A DNA stretch of 64,000 nt from Pseudomonas fluvialis (GCF_014207935.1 NZ_JACHLL010000002.1:429865-493864), one strand, 5' to 3'; counted from the first letter of the stretch, positions 1 through 9,463 are shown. Numbers and translations are program-made. Notes: generated by a model not told the origin, from the letters alone.

Positions 1-1010
1 GAGGTGCAGAGCACGCCACCCTCGCGGTCGAGGTTACCGGTGACCAGATTGATCAGTTGCACCAGCCACTGGCACAGGGTGCCGAAGGCCTGGGTGGAAA
101 CGCCCATGCGTCCGTAACAGACCGCCTTGTCGGCGGCAGCAAAGTCTCGCGCCAGCTGGCGGATGGCGCCGGCTTCGATACCACTGCGCGGCGCCATGGC
201 TTCGGCGGTGAACGGCGCGATGGCCACACGCACCTCATCCAGCCCCACCACCGGCAGATGGGTGGCGCGACCCAGGTTTTCCTCCAGCAAGGTGTTCAGC
301 AGGCCCAGCAGCAGCGCGGCGTCCTGCCCGGGACGGATGAACAGGTGCTGATCGGCGATGGCCGCTGTCTCGCTGCGCCGGGGATCGACCACCACCAGCT
401 TGCCGCCGCGCTTCTGGATGGCCTTGAGACGTTTCTCCACGTCCGGCACGGTCATGATGCTGCCGTTGGAGGCCAGCGGGTTGCCGCCGAGGATCAGCAT
501 GAAGTCGGTGTGGTCGATGTCCGGAATCGGAATCAGCAGGCCATGACCGTACATCTGCAGGCTGGTCAGGTGGTGCGGCAACTGGTCCACCGAGGTGGCC
601 GAAAAACGGTTGCGCGTCTTCAGCAGGCCGAGGAAGTAGTTGCTGTGGGTCATCAGGCCGTAGTTGTGCACGCTGGGATTGCCCTGATACACCGCCACGG
701 CATTCTGCCCATGGGCAGCCTGGATGGCACTCAGGCGCTCGGCGACCAGCTCGAAAGCCTCGTCCCAGCCAATGGCCTGCCACTCGCTGCCGACCCGTCG
801 CATGGGCTGGCGCAGGCGGTCCGGGTCGTTCTGGATATCCTGCAGGGCCACCGCCTTCGGGCAGATATGGCCGCGGCTGAAGCTGTCCTGGGCGTCGCCC
901 TTGATCGACAGGATCTGCACGCCGCCCTGCTCATCCGGGGCAGTTTCAATCGTCAGGCCGCAGATGGCCTCGCACAGGTGGCAGGCACGGTGATGCTGGG
1001 TCTTGCTCAT
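1..1010 (-). CDS. Molybdopterin oxidoreductase, 5' part (cut by window start)
   Basis: This is the N-terminal ~336 residues of a large molybdopterin oxidoreductase (formate dehydrogenase / nitrate reductase superfamily); the rest lies left of base 1. The protein begins MSKTQHHRACHLCEAICG, and the CxxCxxxC cysteines followed by a later GHICPKA form the expected N-terminal [4Fe-4S] ligand set. Next comes the molybdopterin-binding region with readable stretches such as YQGNPSVHNYG, LGGNPLASNGS and VVDPRRSETA. No Tat or Sec signal is visible, so it is probably cytoplasmic. The ATG at 1008-1010 is chosen because the Fe-S motif starts only nine residues later. The substrate cannot be assigned. Confidence 0.88.
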   Translation of the reverse strand, partial: MSKTQHHRACHLCEAICGLTIETAPDEQGGVQILSIKGDAQDSFSRGHICPKAVALQDIQNDPDRLRQPMRRVGSEWQAIGWDEAFELVAERLSAIQAAHGQNAVAVYQGNPSVHNYGLMTHSNYFLGLLKTRNRFSATSVDQLPHHLTSLQMYGHGLLIPIPDIDHTDFMLILGGNPLASNGSIMTVPDVEKRLKAIQKRGGKLVVVDPRRSETAAIADQHLFIRPGQDAALLLGLLNTLLEENLGRATHLPVVGLDEVRVAIAPFTAEAMAPRSGIEAGAIRQLARDFAAADKAVCYGRMGVSTQAFGTLCQWLVQLINLVTGNLDREGGVLCT

Positions 1011-1308
1011 GGCTAACCTCTTTCTTGTAAACGCGGTGGCGTTGTAGGCGAGACGACCGGTCGGGTCAGTCCATGCCCGCCAATCTAAGAAGCTCAGGCC
1101 CTGCTGACCAGCCTATCGTGACAGCTGAATCCCCTATCATCAGGCCGGTCGATGGGCGGGCAGTGCCTGATTTGCGCCGCCGCGTCATTTCCTTATAAGA
1201 TTCCGGCCTTCCTGTTTGTCGCCCCCGCGCGGCTTGTGCCGCGGGTTCCGCCGTTTTCCCCGCAAAACCGAAGCCCCGGCCGCCCCCTCCAGCAGTTAAG
1301 GTACGACC

Positions 1309-2226
1309 ATGAGCGTTAGGCATTTTCTCTCATTGACGGATTTCAGCCCCCAGGAACTGGTGGCCCTGATCCGCCGCGGCATCGAGCTGAAAGACCTGCG
1401 CAACAAGGGCGTGCTGCTGGAGCCGCTAAAGAACCGCGTGCTGGGCATGATCTTCGAGAAAGCCTCGACCCGTACCCGCCTGTCCTTCGAGGCCGGCATG
1501 ATCCAGCTCGGCGGCCAGGCCATCTTCCTCTCGCCGCGCGACACCCAGTTGGGCCGTGGCGAGCCGATCAGCGACACTGCCATCGTCATGTCGCGCATGC
1601 TCGATGCGGTGATGATCCGCACCTACGCCCACAGCACCCTGACCGATTTTGCCGCACACTCGACCGTGCCGGTGATCAACGGCCTGTCCGACGATCTGCA
1701 TCCCTGCCAGCTGCTGGCCGACATGCAGACCTTCCGCGAGGCGCGCGGCAACATCGCCGGCAAGACGGTGGCGTGGATCGGTGATGGCAACAACATGTGC
1801 AACACCTACCTGGAAGCCGCCGTGCAGTTCGACTTCCAGCTGAATATCGCCTGCCCGGAAGGCTACGAGCCCAAGGCCGAGTTCCTCGCTCTGGCCGGTG
1901 ATCGCGCGCGGATCATCCGCGACCCGCTGGAAGCCGTGCGCGGCGCCCACCTGGTCAGCACCGACGTCTGGGCCTCGATGGGCCAGGAAGAGGAAATGGC
2001 CATCCGCCAGAAAGCGTTTGCGCCCTACCAGGTGACCCGTGAGCTGCTGGATGCCGCCGATCCGTCGGTGATCTTCCTGCACTGTCTGCCGGCTCACCGC
2101 GGCGAGGAAATCAGCCACGACCTGCTGGACGACCCGCGCTCGCTGGCCTGGGATCAGGCTGAGAACCGCCTGCACGCGCAGAAGGCCCTGCTCGAACTGC
2201 TCGTCGAACACGCCCACCGGGTCTGA
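1309..2226 (+). CDS. argF: Ornithine carbamoyltransferase, anabolic
   Basis: Catalyses carbamoyl phosphate + ornithine to citrulline in arginine biosynthesis, in the cytoplasm. The 305-residue length is that of the anabolic pseudomonad enzyme rather than the ~335-residue catabolic ArcB. Carbamoyl-phosphate motif STRTR is at 53-57, HPCQ at 131-134 and the ornithine-binding HCLP at 258-261. It starts at an ATG preceded by a weak purine-rich stretch (gttaaggtacgacc). The next gene, an ABC ATPase, begins two bases after the TGA, so the two are probably co-transcribed although no functional link is obvious. argG lies about 57 kb away in this window. Confidence 0.97.
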   Translation: MSVRHFLSLTDFSPQELVALIRRGIELKDLRNKGVLLEPLKNRVLGMIFEKASTRTRLSFEAGMIQLGGQAIFLSPRDTQLGRGEPISDTAIVMSRMLDAVMIRTYAHSTLTDFAAHSTVPVINGLSDDLHPCQLLADMQTFREARGNIAGKTVAWIGDGNNMCNTYLEAAVQFDFQLNIACPEGYEPKAEFLALAGDRARIIRDPLEAVRGAHLVSTDVWASMGQEEEMAIRQKAFAPYQVTRELLDAADPSVIFLHCLPAHRGEEISHDLLDDPRSLAWDQAENRLHAQKALLELLVEHAHRV

Positions 2227-2228
2227 AC

Positions 2229-3341
2229 ATGAATCAGACTGCCCCGCTGTTGCTGCTGCGTGACCTGGTCTGCGGCTATCAGGAGCAGAAGGTGGTGCAG
2301 GAACTCAATCTGCACCTCAAGCAGGGTGATATCGGTTGTCTGCTCGGCCCGTCGGGCTGCGGCAAGACCACCACGCTGCGCGCCATCGCCGGCTTCGAGC
2401 CCGTCCAGGCAGGCGCCATCGAACTCAATGGCGAAGTGATCTCCAAGGCCGGCTATACCCTGGCACCGGAGAAACGCCGCATCGGCATGGTGTTTCAGGA
2501 TTACGCACTGTTCCCCCACCTGTCGGTGGAAGACAACGTCGCCTTCGGTATCCACCGCGATCCGCAGGCCGCGCGGATCACCGCCGAACTGCTCGATCTG
2601 GTCAAGCTTGGCGCGCTGGCCAAGCGCTTTCCCCATGAGCTGTCCGGTGGCCAGCAGCAGCGTGTGGCCCTGGCCCGTGCCCTTGCCCCGCAACCGGCGC
2701 TGCTGCTACTTGATGAGCCTTTCTCCAACCTCGATGGCGAACTGCGCCGCCGCCTCAGCCAGGAGGTTCGCGAGATCCTCAAGGCCCGCGGCACCAGCGC
2801 CATTCTGGTTACCCACGATCAGGAAGAAGCCTTCGCCGTCAGCGACCATATCGGCGTGTTCAACGCCGGCCGCCTGCAGCAGTGGGACACCCCGTTCAAC
2901 CTGTACCACGAGCCGCTGACGCCCTTCGTGGCCAGCTTTATCGGCCAGGGCTACTTCATTCGCGGTCAGGTACTCAGTCCGGACACGGTACAGACCGAAC
3001 TCGGCGAGCTGCGCGGCAACCGCGCCTACAACCTGGCCAGCGGCAGCGCGGTGGATGTTCTGCTGCGCCCGGACGATATCGTCTACAGCGAAGACAGCCC
3101 GCTCAAGGCGCGCATCAGCGGCAAGACCTTCCTCGGTGCCGCTACCCTCTACCGTCTGCAGCTGCCCACCGGCTCGCTGCTGGAAGCCATCTTCCCCAGC
3201 CATGCCGACCACCAGCCCGGTGAAGAAGTCGGCATTCGCGTGGCCGCCGATCACCTGGTGCTGTTCCCCGCTCAGGGCAGCGTGGCCGCGCACCTGCCTC
3301 TGGGCGAGTCGGGCGTACGCCGCTTCAGCAGCGACGCCTGA
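2229..3341 (+). CDS. FbpC-type ABC transporter ATP-binding protein
   Basis: A 370-residue ATPase of the iron(III)/spermidine-type importers. Walker A GPSGCGKT is at 40-47, the signature LSGGQQQR at 138-145, Walker B LLLLDEP at 158-164 and the switch His at 196. The last ~130 residues form a TOBE-like regulatory domain (LLRPDDIVY onward), typical of FbpC/PotA-like subunits. No permease or binding protein lies nearby, so it must serve a transporter encoded elsewhere or has lost its partners. It follows argF by two bases. The substrate is unknown; Fe3+ is the family default only. Confidence 0.9.
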   Translation: MNQTAPLLLLRDLVCGYQEQKVVQELNLHLKQGDIGCLLGPSGCGKTTTLRAIAGFEPVQAGAIELNGEVISKAGYTLAPEKRRIGMVFQDYALFPHLSVEDNVAFGIHRDPQAARITAELLDLVKLGALAKRFPHELSGGQQQRVALARALAPQPALLLLDEPFSNLDGELRRRLSQEVREILKARGTSAILVTHDQEEAFAVSDHIGVFNAGRLQQWDTPFNLYHEPLTPFVASFIGQGYFIRGQVLSPDTVQTELGELRGNRAYNLASGSAVDVLLRPDDIVYSEDSPLKARISGKTFLGAATLYRLQLPTGSLLEAIFPSHADHQPGEEVGIRVAADHLVLFPAQGSVAAHLPLGESGVRRFSSDA

Positions 3342-3374
3342 CCGACTGCTGCCCCGCTGCCCCGCCAGTCCAGA

Positions 3375-4154
3375 TCAGATCAGCAGCTCACCGCTGGCCA
3401 CCCGTCGCGCCTGCCCAGCAATCTTCACCCGCTCGCCTTCCAGACGGCAGCGCAGTTCGCCGCCCCGGCTAGAACACTGGAAGGCTGCCAACTCCTGTTT
3501 GCCCAGACGTTCGGCCCAGTACGGGACCAGGCTGCAATGGATCGAGCCGGTCACCGGGTCCTCATCCACACCCAGTGCCGGGGCGAAGTAGCGCGAAACA
3601 AAATCGTGCTGCTGCCCCGGAGCAGTAACGATCAGTCCGAGAAACGGCCATTGCGCCAGCGTTTTCAGGTCCGGCTGACAGGCACGCACGGCCGCCTCCG
3701 ACTCCAGCACCACCATCAGCGAACGACCGGTGAAAGCAGCCTGCACCGACTGCCCGACCAGTTGCTGCAGCTCGGCATCCACGTCTCGTGCATCAGGAGC
3801 CTGCTTCGGGAAATCCAGCTCCAGCCAGTCGCCCTGACGCGTCACCGCCAATGGCCCGGACAAACTGTCGAACTGCAGCACCGGCGCCGGCTCACCGTAC
3901 ACCTCGAACAGCACATGGGCTGCCGCCAGAGTGGCATGACCACACAGCGGCACTTCGCAATTGGGGGTGAACCAGCGAATGCGCCAGCGCTCGCCCTCAC
4001 GCACCAGGAACACGGTCTCGGAGAGATTGTGCTCGGCAGCGATGCGCTGCATCAGCGCCTCATCCAGCCACTGATCAAGGCGATAGACCATGGCCGGATT
4101 GCCGGCGAAGGGACGGTCGCTGAAGGCGTCGACCTGATGGAACGCGAGGGACAT
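3375..4154 (-). CDS. PhzF-family isomerase/epimerase-like protein
   Basis: A 259-residue cytoplasmic protein of the PhzF fold (two diaminopimelate-epimerase-like halves). The N terminus has FHQVDAF and RPFAGNP; the family acid is E46 in HNLSET, and LCGHATLAAAH (70-80) and DPVTGSIHCSL are family signatures. Most chromosomal PhzF paralogues have no proven substrate and there is no phenazine operon here, so only the family is claimed. The start at 4154 is chosen because AGGAG lies just upstream and the family sequence begins there; the frame stays open a further 65 codons upstream without homology-like sequence. It converges on the ABC ATPase gene. Confidence 0.9.
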   Translation of the reverse strand: MSLAFHQVDAFSDRPFAGNPAMVYRLDQWLDEALMQRIAAEHNLSETVFLVREGERWRIRWFTPNCEVPLCGHATLAAAHVLFEVYGEPAPVLQFDSLSGPLAVTRQGDWLELDFPKQAPDARDVDAELQQLVGQSVQAAFTGRSLMVVLESEAAVRACQPDLKTLAQWPFLGLIVTAPGQQHDFVSRYFAPALGVDEDPVTGSIHCSLVPYWAERLGKQELAAFQCSSRGGELRCRLEGERVKIAGQARRVASGELLI

Positions 4155-4484
4155 GGCGATTCTCCTGATTGATCCGTCATGCAGCATGGCGCAGTCGCGC
4201 CAGAGCGCAGCGGTACAGCAGACCCGAAAATGGGCATAACAGCCGGGCAGCTGCACAAAGGCAAAGCATATGCCTTCACCGAACCACCGCCCTGACGCCA
4301 AAAAACAGCAACATTTCGTTAATAAACAAGGAACTAACGTAACTGGCATAGTCTCTGCTTAGTCCAGCACCGGACAGCACAACGGCGTGTCTGCCAACCC
4401 GACAACGACGTCACGAAGCCCGCTCTGATCAGAGACGGTGGCTCGTGGCGTTTTTTTTTGCGTTTTGGCACAAGGAATACCGAC
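4155..4484. other. Divergent intergenic region, no gene
   Basis: A 330-base gap between the PhzF-like gene (leftward) and the porin gene (rightward). I see no convincing small ORF. It contains an A+T-rich stretch around 4300-4350, which is the best place for a promoter, a 12-bp palindrome at 4423-4434, and a run of nine to ten T at 4450-4459 shortly before the porin ribosome-binding site. Confidence 0.6.
4423..4434. promoter_or_regulatory. 12-bp perfect palindrome CTCTGATCAGAG
   Basis: The sequence CTCTGATCAGAG is its own reverse complement and lies about 50 bases upstream of the porin start, followed by a T-run. It could be an operator for the porin gene. No regulator is assigned. Confidence 0.35.
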
Positions 4485-5768
4485 ATGCGTCTTCACACTC
4501 TCTCCGTTCTCTCGCTGGCTGTTTGCGGCGCCTTCAGCAGCGTCACCATGGCCGCCGAAGACCTGGCCAACCTGGTCAACTACGGCAAGGTCAGCGTCGA
4601 TGCCCGCTATCGCTACGAGAACGTCGACCAGGACAACGCGCTCAACAACGCCAACGCCCAGACACTGCGCACCCGCATCGGCGTGCAGAGCGGCAAGTGG
4701 TACGGCCTCTCGGGCCTGGTCGAAGCCGATAACGTCAGCCGCATCGGCGACTCATCCTTCAACAGCACCCGCAATGGTCAGAAAGACTTCTCGGTGGTCG
4801 CCGACCCGGACGGCAGCGAGATCAACCAGGCGCTGCTGCGCTATGACTTCAAGCAGGGCAACGTGGTGGCCGGCCGCCAGCGCATCAACCTGGACAACCA
4901 GCGCTTCGTCGGCGGCGTGGCCTGGCGCCAGAACGAGCAGACCTACGATGGCGCCCTGGCCCAGATCAAGCCACTCACCGGCATGACCCTGACCTACAGC
5001 TACATCGACAACATCAACACCATTTTCGGCCCGGACGATAACCGCTTCGACAACAAGACCAACCCGGCCAACATCGAAGGCCACAGCCACCTGTTCAACG
5101 CCCAGTACATTCTGATGCGTGACCGCCGCGGCGCGCCGCAACTGACTCTGACCGGGTACAGCTACCTGCTGGGTCTGGACAACATTGCCACCACCGCTGC
5201 CGCGCCGCTCGGCAGCCTGGCCAGCCGCACCAACGGCGTGCGCGCCGCCGGTGCCATCGGCCCCGTCAGTCTGGTCGGCGAATACGCCCAGCAGCAGGAC
5301 TACGCCGACAACCCCATGGACCTGGACAGCGATTACTACCTGGCCGAGCTCGGCTACACCTGGCAGAACATCGTGTTCAAGGGTGGCTATGAAGTCCTCG
5401 GTGGTGACGACGGCGTCGGCAACCGCGCCTTCCAGACCCCGTTGGCGACCAAGCATGCCTTCCAGGGCTGGGCTGACGTATTCCTCACCACCCCGGCCGA
5501 CGGCATCGAGGACGCCTACGTTGGCGTTACCGCGCCGCTGTGGGGCGGCCAGCTGCAGGCCTGGTACCACGACTTCGAAGCCGAGCAGGGCAGCGACAGC
5601 TACGGCGACGAGATCGATGTGTCCTACGGCCACCCGATCCCCGGCGTGCCTGGCCTGGTCGGCCTGGTCAAGTACGCCAGCTACGATGCCGACACCCCGC
5701 TGCTGCGTGGCAACGTCGCCAACGTCGACACCGACAAGTTCTGGCTGCAACTGCAATACACCTACTAA
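4485..5768 (+). CDS. Outer-membrane beta-barrel porin (alginate-export-like family)
   Basis: A 427-residue secreted protein. Residues 1-23 form a Sec signal peptide (MRLHTLSVLSLAVCGAFSS, cleavage near TMA-A). The rest is alternating polar/aromatic strands rich in Y, W, N and D, and the chain ends in QLQYTY, an aromatic C terminus typical of Bam-inserted barrels. The pattern recalls the alginate_exp/AlgE-like porin group often left as hypothetical in Pseudomonas. The start at 4485 is chosen over an in-frame ATG-like codon 27 bases upstream because AAGGA precedes it and it opens the signal peptide. The PilJ-domain gene follows 56 bases later, probably in one transcript. The solute is unknown. 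Confidence 0.8.
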   Translation: MRLHTLSVLSLAVCGAFSSVTMAAEDLANLVNYGKVSVDARYRYENVDQDNALNNANAQTLRTRIGVQSGKWYGLSGLVEADNVSRIGDSSFNSTRNGQKDFSVVADPDGSEINQALLRYDFKQGNVVAGRQRINLDNQRFVGGVAWRQNEQTYDGALAQIKPLTGMTLTYSYIDNINTIFGPDDNRFDNKTNPANIEGHSHLFNAQYILMRDRRGAPQLTLTGYSYLLGLDNIATTAAAPLGSLASRTNGVRAAGAIGPVSLVGEYAQQQDYADNPMDLDSDYYLAELGYTWQNIVFKGGYEVLGGDDGVGNRAFQTPLATKHAFQGWADVFLTTPADGIEDAYVGVTAPLWGGQLQAWYHDFEAEQGSDSYGDEIDVSYGHPIPGVPGLVGLVKYASYDADTPLLRGNVANVDTDKFWLQLQYTY

Positions 5769-5824
5769 GGGCCAGCCGTTGGCACGGGGCTGCAGCGCAG
5801 CCTCGTTGCCGCAAGGAGAACACC

Positions 5825-6625
5825 ATGCGTCAACTGATCTCACGCAGTCTGCTTGCCCTCAGTCTCAGCCTGGGCAGCCTGCCCTGCTGGGCAGTGATCA
5901 ACGACGCCGAAGCGATGAACCTGTCGGGCATGCAGCGCATGCTCAGTCAGCGCATCGCCAAGAGCTACCTGATGATCGGCAGCCAGATCCGTCCGGACGT
6001 GGCCAACCAGCAGCTCGACCAGAGCCTGGCCAAGTTCGAGAGCAACTACATGGCGCTCAGTGAATACGCCCCCAGCGAGGAAATTCGCCGCGAACTTCAG
6101 GTCGTCGAAGGGCTGTGGCATGAGTACCGCAATCTGGTATTGGAAACCCCGGACAAGACCGGCGCCGCAGAGGTGCTGGCACAAAGCGACAGCCTGCTGG
6201 CCCAGTGCGAAAAGGTGGTCAGGCTGATCGAGGCGCACACCGGCAGCCGCTCGGCCCAGTTGGTCAACCGCAGCGGCCGGCAGCGCATGCTCAGTCAGCG
6301 CATCGCCAAGCTGTACCTGGCCATGAGCTGGCATGTACCCGTCGCGGGCCTGGAGCAGCATTTCAATCAGGCCGTGGGCGAATTCGATACGGCGCTTGGC
6401 CAGCTGCAGGCCGCCGAGGAAAACACTCCGGCGATCCAGGCGGCGCTGAAGAAGTCGGGTGCCCAGTGGGCCTTTTCCCGCGCGGGTTTCCGCCTGTCGG
6501 GCGACTCACGCTATGTGCCGACCGTCATCACCACCACCACGGAAACCCTGCTGTGGCAGATGAACGATCTGACCACTGCCTACGAAGGTGTGATGAACAG
6601 CCGCCTGGTCAGCGCCCTTCCCTGA
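5825..6625 (+). CDS. Periplasmic PilJ-type sensory-domain protein with duplicated motif
   Basis: A 266-residue protein with signal peptide 1-23 (MRQLISRSLLALSLSLGSL, cleavage near CWA). Two copies of one motif, SGMQRMLSQRIAKSYLM at 34-50 and SGRQRMLSQRIAKLYLAM at 150-167, mark two helical repeats of the kind found in the N-terminal sensory domain of the PilJ/NarX-like type IV pili methyl-accepting family. There is no transmembrane anchor and no signalling domain, so it looks like a free periplasmic ligand-binding module. AAGGAG precedes the ATG. It follows the porin gene and its end overlaps the convergent solute-binding gene by 17 bases. Function unknown. Confidence 0.8.
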   Translation: MRQLISRSLLALSLSLGSLPCWAVINDAEAMNLSGMQRMLSQRIAKSYLMIGSQIRPDVANQQLDQSLAKFESNYMALSEYAPSEEIRRELQVVEGLWHEYRNLVLETPDKTGAAEVLAQSDSLLAQCEKVVRLIEAHTGSRSAQLVNRSGRQRMLSQRIAKLYLAMSWHVPVAGLEQHFNQAVGEFDTALGQLQAAEENTPAIQAALKKSGAQWAFSRAGFRLSGDSRYVPTVITTTTETLLWQMNDLTTAYEGVMNSRLVSALP

Positions 6626-7379
6626 CCCCGTAGCGTTCGAGCAGAGCCTGCAGTCGGCCATCGGCGCGATAGCGACGCAGGCCCTGGTCGAGCAGCCGCA
6701 CATAGTCATGGCTACGCGGCAGGGCCGGGGAAAACGCCAGGTAGATGGGAATATCCGGCTGCTGGCAGCCGGCCTCACGCAGCGTACCGACATAGCCGCG
6801 CCGGGCCAGGTACTCCTGCATCACCCAGCTGTTTTCCAGCACCACGTCGACCCGGCCTTCCAGCAGCTTGGCCAGGTTCAGCGCCAATGCCTGCTGGCCG
6901 GCCGCCGCCTGCAGGTGCTGCGGGTTACCCTGCTCGGCCTGCACGTAGGCATCCAGTTCCTCGCCGTAGCTGTAGTCGTTGACCACGGCCAGACGCTGCG
7001 TATGCAGGGATTTCAGGGAATCAAAATGCCACTGGCTTTCGCGGACGGTATAGAAGCAGTTGCGCGACTGGCTGACCGGCTGCTCGGTGAAGACGAAGTC
7101 CGGCGCATCGCTCCGGGCCGCGCCGATCACCGCATTGATATGACCCTGCCGCACCTCCTGCAGGGCCCGCGCCCAGTTGATCACACGGTATTCAACAGCG
7201 ATTCCGGCCTCGGCAAAGATGTCGCGGGCCAGCTCGACATAGATGCCGGGCCGTGGCGAATCAGGCGCGCAGTTGACCGGGCACCAGAGGTCCCCGGCAA
7301 TCACCAGGGTTTCCCCCGGCGCCTGCCCGCTCAGCAGCAGCGCAGCAACGCCCAGCCATGCCTGCCTCAGTCTGCGCAT
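6609..7379 (-). CDS. Periplasmic solute-binding protein, family 3 type
   Basis: A 256-residue exported protein (signal peptide about 1-22, ending APGETL). The fold is the amino-acid-type solute-binding family: TLVIAGDLWCPVN, then YVELARDIFAEAGI, then INWARALQEVRQGHINAVIG, with a hinge region LEGRVDVVLENSW. The lack of adjacent permease or ATPase genes, and the ring of extra cysteines (C29-NC motif region, SRNC, AGCQQP), fit the stand-alone 'transporter substrate-binding domain' proteins common in Pseudomonas, some of which are sensors rather than transport subunits. It ends inside the PilJ-domain gene on the other strand. The ligand is unknown. Confidence 0.82.
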   Translation of the reverse strand: MRRLRQAWLGVAALLLSGQAPGETLVIAGDLWCPVNCAPDSPRPGIYVELARDIFAEAGIAVEYRVINWARALQEVRQGHINAVIGAARSDAPDFVFTEQPVSQSRNCFYTVRESQWHFDSLKSLHTQRLAVVNDYSYGEELDAYVQAEQGNPQHLQAAAGQQALALNLAKLLEGRVDVVLENSWVMQEYLARRGYVGTLREAGCQQPDIPIYLAFSPALPRSHDYVRLLDQGLRRYRADGRLQALLERYGVREGR

Positions 7380-7398
7380 CCCCTGCCCTCATCCGTTA

Positions 7399-8886
7399 TC
7401 AGCCTTCGCTGCGCACCCGCTTGACTGCATCCAGCCAGCCATCATAAAGACGGGCACGGTGAGCCTCGCCCATGCGCGGCTCGAAACGCCGGTCACGGTG
7501 CCACATCCGCGCAATGTCATCCAGGCTGGCGTACAGCCCCAGCTGCAGGCCAGCCAGGTAGGCCACGCCCAGCGCCGTGGTTTCGGTGATTTCCGGGCGC
7601 TCCACCGGCACGCCGAGGATGTCGGCGAGGAACTGCATGACCCAGTTGTTGACCACCATACCGCCATCCACCCGCAGCGCGCTGGGCGCGGCCGCGCCGT
7701 CGCGGCGCATGGCTTCGAGCAGGTCGCAGGTCTGGTAGCAGACCGACTGCAGGCCGGCGGTGACGATCTCCTTGATCCCGGTGTCGCGGGTCAGGCCGAA
7801 GATGGCGCCACGCGCGCGCGGGTCCCAATAAGGCGCGCCGAGACCGGTGAAGGCCGGCACCAGATAGACGCCACAGGCATCGCCCGTGGCCTCGGCCAGC
7901 GCCTCGGTATCACGGGCATGACTAATCAGCTTGATGCCGTCACGCAGCCACTGCACCGCCGCACCGGCGACGAAGATGCTGCCCTCCACCGCATAGGTGG
8001 TCTGCCCCTTGAGGCGGTAGCCAACGGTGGTCAGCAGGCGGTGCTGGGACGCCACCGGGGTGGTGCCGGTGTTCTGGATCATGAAGCAGCCGGTGCCATA
8101 GGTGCTCTTGACCATGCCGGGCTGGAAGCAGGCCTGGCCAATCAACGCGGCCTGCTGGTCGCCGGCCATGCCCAGCACCGGAATCGCCGCACCGAGCAAC
8201 TCCTCCGTGGTGGTGCCGAAGTCGGCGGCGCAGTCGAGTACCTCCGGCAGCAGGCTGCGCGGAATCTCGAACAGGTCGAGCAGCTCCTGATCCCACTGCT
8301 GGCTATGGATGTTGAACAGCAGGGTACGCGAGGCGTTGGTGGCATCGGTCTTGTGCGAGCGGCCGTCGGTCAGGCGCCAGAGCAGGAAGCTGTCCACCGT
8401 GCCGAAGCGCAGTTCACCACGCTCGGCCCGCTCGCGGGCGCCGGGCACCGTGTCGAGAATCCAGCGAATCTTGGTGGCTGAGAAATACGGATCGATCAGC
8501 AAACCGGTCTTGGCCGCCACCGCCGCCTCATGACCCTTCTCCTTCAGCCCAGCGCAGTAATCGGCAGTACGACGGTCCTGCCAGACAATGGCCGGGTGAA
8601 TAGGCGTACCGGTCGCAGCATCCCATACCAGAGTGGTTTCACGCTGGTTGGTGATACCGATGGCAGCGATTTCAGACGCCTGCAGGCCGCTGTTCTGCAG
8701 GGCCTCGCGACAGACCTTGAGGGTGGTCAGCCAGATCTCCTCGCCGTCATGCTCGACCCAGCCATCCTTGGGGAAATACTGTTTGAACTCCTGCTGGGCG
8801 CTGGTCACCGGCAGCCCCTGGGCGCTGAAAACAATGGCGCGGCTGCTGGTGGTGCCCTGGTCGATGGCGAGAAGGTACTGGCTCAT
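7399..8886 (-). CDS. glpK: Glycerol kinase
   Basis: Phosphorylates glycerol to sn-glycerol 3-phosphate with ATP, trapping imported glycerol for GlpD. The 495-residue length is normal. The FGGY signatures are readable: [15 protein letters not shown] at the N terminus, the NQRETT loop with [17 protein letters not shown], and [13 protein letters not shown] in the C-terminal half with the DGG of ALRVDGG. It lies 62 bases downstream of ybaK on the same strand and is probably in that transcript, controlled from the GlpR-type operator at 9418-9435. Unlike the usual pseudomonad order, it is oriented away from glpR-glpD and has no glpF beside it. Confidence 0.97.
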   Translation of the reverse strand: MSQYLLAIDQGTTSSRAIVFSAQGLPVTSAQQEFKQYFPKDGWVEHDGEEIWLTTLKVCREALQNSGLQASEIAAIGITNQRETTLVWDAATGTPIHPAIVWQDRRTADYCAGLKEKGHEAAVAAKTGLLIDPYFSATKIRWILDTVPGARERAERGELRFGTVDSFLLWRLTDGRSHKTDATNASRTLLFNIHSQQWDQELLDLFEIPRSLLPEVLDCAADFGTTTEELLGAAIPVLGMAGDQQAALIGQACFQPGMVKSTYGTGCFMIQNTGTTPVASQHRLLTTVGYRLKGQTTYAVEGSIFVAGAAVQWLRDGIKLISHARDTEALAEATGDACGVYLVPAFTGLGAPYWDPRARGAIFGLTRDTGIKEIVTAGLQSVCYQTCDLLEAMRRDGAAAPSALRVDGGMVVNNWVMQFLADILGVPVERPEITETTALGVAYLAGLQLGLYASLDDIARMWHRDRRFEPRMGEAHRARLYDGWLDAVKRVRSEG

Positions 8887-8948
8887 TGTTGTGCTCCGAC
8901 GTGCCCGTGCGGATGCGGGCGCGCTTGATGGTTGGATAACGAAGGTTA

Positions 8949-9419
8949 TTAGCCGCGGGCCAGCTCGGCAAATTGCCCGGCGGTCAGCTCAGCCAGCACG
9001 CTGGCGCTCAGCTCGACCTCCAGACCGCGCCGGCCGGCGCTGACATAGATGCTCGGCCACTGCCCGGCCGACTGATCGATAAAGGTACGCAGGCGCTTCT
9101 TCTGTCCCAGCGGGCTGATGCCGCCGAGCAGGTAACCGGTACTGCGCTGCGCCGCCTGAGGATCGGCCATCTCGGCCTTCTTGGCCCCGGCCGCGCTGGC
9201 CAGTGCCTTGAGATCGAGGCTGCCGGCCACCGGCACCACGGCCACCAGCAGCTCGCCCTTCTCGGTCGCTGCCAGCAGGGTCTTGAACACCCGCGCCGGT
9301 TCAAGGCCAAGCTTTTCAGCAGCCTCCAGCCCGTAGGAAGCGGCCTTGGGATCGTGTTGATAGCTGTGCACGCGATGTTCCGCGCGCTGTTTCTTGAGCA
9401 GATCGATAGCCGGCGTCAT
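8949..9419 (-). CDS. ybaK: Cys-tRNA(Pro)/Cys-tRNA(Cys) deacylase, YbaK/EbsC family
   Basis: A 156-residue trans-editing enzyme of the YbaK family that hydrolyses mischarged Cys-tRNA(Pro) in the cytoplasm. Family features: [11 protein letters not shown], the HSYQHDP strand, [19 protein letters not shown] with the catalytic-type Lys in [27 protein letters not shown], and [12 protein letters not shown] near the end. The ATG at 9419 is preferred; an in-frame ATG 18 bases upstream gives MFSETN with no better ribosome site. glpK follows 62 bases downstream. A GlpR-like operator overlaps the start codon, which suggests that this gene is drawn into the glycerol regulon. Confidence 0.92.
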   Translation of the reverse strand: MTPAIDLLKKQRAEHRVHSYQHDPKAASYGLEAAEKLGLEPARVFKTLLAATEKGELLVAVVPVAGSLDLKALASAAGAKKAEMADPQAAQRSTGYLLGGISPLGQKKRLRTFIDQSAGQWPSIYVSAGRRGLEVELSASVLAELTAGQFAELARG

Positions 9420-9435
9420 GTTCGTTTCCGAAAAC
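9418..9435. promoter_or_regulatory. Candidate GlpR operator overlapping the ybaK start
   Basis: ATGTTCG-tttc-CGAAAAC closely resembles the enterobacterial GlpR operator consensus (TTCG and CGAA halves separated by four bases). It overlaps the ybaK start codon and a further half-site AACGAAAAG lies next to it at 9437-9445. Binding here would repress ybaK-glpK in the absence of glycerol 3-phosphate. The same motif recurs upstream of glpD. Confidence 0.6.
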
Positions 9436-9463
9436 AAACGAAAAGATGCGCTACCTTAACGGA

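Noticed and set aside
57..1016. A 319-codon open frame on the + strand at the window start
   Set aside because: It is the antisense of the molybdopterin oxidoreductase gene, whose minus-strand frame has Fe-S and molybdopterin motifs. The + frame has no recognisable domain and is favoured only by high G+C.
3375..4154. Phenazine biosynthesis gene phzF
   Set aside because: Only the fold is shared; there are no phz genes nearby, and single PhzF paralogues are common in bacteria that do not make phenazines.
4466..4471. TGGCAC upstream of the porin, considered as a sigma-54 -24 element
   Set aside because: No GC of a TTGC element lies at the required -12 spacing, and the hexamer is part of the porin ribosome-site region.
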